From Companilactobacillus sp. RD055328 (lineage in GTDB: Bacteria; Bacillota; Bacilli; Lactobacillales; Lactobacillaceae): a stretch of 64,000 bases of DNA. The notes under the pieces are model-generated. The model ran no database searches and was not told the DNA's origin. It saw only the letters and a program-made list of their open reading frames with translations. Made by a program: the position numbers and the translations under genes. This document shows, one piece after another, positions 62,902-64,000 of the stretch (positions within the stretch are counted from its first letter, which is position 1; every line of letters begins with the position of its first letter). Location: assembly GCF_022835675.1 (NCBI RefSeq), contig NZ_BQUT01000005.1:929571-993570 (forward strand). Direction: 5' to 3'.

Positions 62902-64000
62902 ATGATTACATTGCAAGATTGCCTAGAGTTACTAGATGAACACGATTTATTAGTAGATTCAACTATTGTAGATAAAACTCAAAAAATTAATTATATTAGT
63001 TACAATTCTCGTGATATTAATGAGAATACAATGTTTTTTTGCAAAGGTATTTCTTTTAAGAAAGAATATTTAGTTGATGCAATAAAAGATGGGGTCACTA
63101 GTTATATATCAGAAACCAACTATAATCTTGATATTGACTCGATAATAGTTACTAATGTACAAAAAGCAATGTCATTAATTAGTGCTTTATATTTTGATAA
63201 TCCCCAAGACAAATTATTTATCATTGCTTACACTGGGACAAAAGGTAAAACAACGTCTTCATATCTGACTTATACAATTCTAGAACAAATGAACAATCAG
63301 AAAACAGCGCTTTTTTCTACGATGGATCGTGTAGTTGGTAAAGAAGAAGGAATGAAATTTAAGTCTGATTTAACTACACCGGAGTCGCTAGACTTATTCC
63401 GTGATATGAAGAGATCAGTTGATAACGGTATGACACATCTAGTCATGGAAGTATCTTCTCAAGCTTATAAGAAAAACCGGGTCTATAATCTGAAATATGA
63501 TGTTGGTATTTTTCTGAACATTTCACCTGATCATATTGGTAAAAATGAACATCCAACATTTGAAGACTATTTATATTGTAAGAAACAATTAATGGCTAAC
63601 TCTAAAGCTTGCGTTATAAACCGTGATACAGAATACTTTGATACAGTGCTAAAAGAAGCTCAGAAGCATGTATCATCAGATAATATTTATACATATTCAC
63701 AAATTGAGGACTCAGTTGATTTTAAATTTATTGATCGTGAGACAAAACCAACAAAAGGACAATTTGATTTAGTTTCTAAGAGTGCAAAAGCATCTGCTAT
63801 GGATATAAATGGAGACTACATTGTTAACTTACCTGGAGTTTTCAATGAAAGTAATTCAACAGCTGCAGCTATTGCTACTTCTATAGCAGGCGCAAGTAAA
63901 AATCAAATTGCTCAAGGGCTAAGTACGACGGTAGTTCCCGGAAGAATGGAAGCTATTGAAACTAGAAACCACGGCTATATCTATATTGATTACGCTCATA
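62902..64000 (+). CDS. murE: UDP-N-acetylmuramoyl-tripeptide synthetase MurE, N-terminal part (cut by window edge)
   Basis: 366 codons are seen and the frame runs off the right end. The N-terminal UDP-binding domain contains YISYNSRDINENTMFFCKG near residue 33. The ATP motif AYTGTKGKTTSSYL lies near 112, the MurNAc-type stretch DLTTPESLDLF near 155, MEVSSQAY near 182 and LNISPDHIGKNEHPTFEDYL near 206. VVPGRMEAIE near 347 matches the start of the C-terminal domain. It adds the third residue to UDP-MurNAc-L-Ala-D-Glu; whether lysine or another amino acid lies in the part not seen. It follows the kinase gene by 12 bases. Confidence 0.9.
   Translation, partial: MITLQDCLELLDEHDLLVDSTIVDKTQKINYISYNSRDINENTMFFCKGISFKKEYLVDAIKDGVTSYISETNYNLDIDSIIVTNVQKAMSLISALYFDNPQDKLFIIAYTGTKGKTTSSYLTYTILEQMNNQKTALFSTMDRVVGKEEGMKFKSDLTTPESLDLFRDMKRSVDNGMTHLVMEVSSQAYKKNRVYNLKYDVGIFLNISPDHIGKNEHPTFEDYLYCKKQLMANSKACVINRDTEYFDTVLKEAQKHVSSDNIYTYSQIEDSVDFKFIDRETKPTKGQFDLVSKSAKASAMDINGDYIVNLPGVFNESNSTAAAIATSIAGASKNQIAQGLSTTVVPGRMEAIETRNHGYIYIDYAH

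Overview
This window is the replication-origin region of a low-GC Gram-positive chromosome, most likely a member of the Lactobacillaceae (a Companilactobacillus-like heterotroph is my guess, from protein style only). The order dnaA (leftward, cut off at base 1), a DnaA-box cluster, then rpmH, rnpA, yidC, mnmE, mnmG is the conserved Firmicutes origin layout. The second half of the usual origin block (rsmG, noc, soj, parB, a DUF951 gene, ychF) sits at 53.7-58.3 kb, so about 48 kb of mainly metabolic genes lie between mnmG and rsmG. I see no rRNA, tRNA, CRISPR array, transposase or prophage.

Layout. 1-5.6 kb: oriC and the RNA/tRNA-modification and membrane-insertion genes. 5.6-21 kb: nagB, a respiratory set (ndh, a MenA-type prenyltransferase, a polyprenyl diphosphate synthase, cydABCD), a cation/proton antiporter, acetate kinase, an orphan coiled-coil protein with a glycosyltransferase-like tail, a PdxK/ThiD-type kinase and proC. 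22-27 kb: small membrane proteins, an XRE regulator, a DUF389 protein, an acetyltransferase, an MFS exporter and an ECF S component. 27-33.7 kb: a PucR-type regulator facing an operon of MFS transporter, nucleoside hydrolase and a complete dedicated ECF transporter (S, T and two ATPases). 33.7-35.8 kb: gatD without murT, and pepC.

35.9-50.6 kb is the most distinctive part. An operon encodes an intracellular GH29 alpha-L-fucosidase, a lactose/cellobiose-type PTS (IIB, IIC, IIA), a MupG-type 6-phospho-N-acetylmuramidase, a BadF/NagK-type kinase and MurQ. It is followed by an esterase and an RpiR regulator, and then by a complete L-fucose pathway (FucA, a DeoR regulator, FucI, a FucK-like kinase, a sugar porter and FucU). 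Read together, this looks like a locus that imports and splits a fucose- and amino-sugar-containing glycan (fucosylated or muropeptide-derived), sending fucose to dihydroxyacetone phosphate and lactaldehyde and the amino sugars through GlcNAc-6-P to NagB. Two near-identical operator candidates flank the DeoR gene, and cre-like sites lie before several operons.

50.7-64 kb: a PLD-DEAH helicase-DUF3427 protein, the rsmG-noc-soj-parB-ychF block, a DUF1129 membrane protein, guaB, a VanRS-like two-component system and the start of murE, which runs off the right end.
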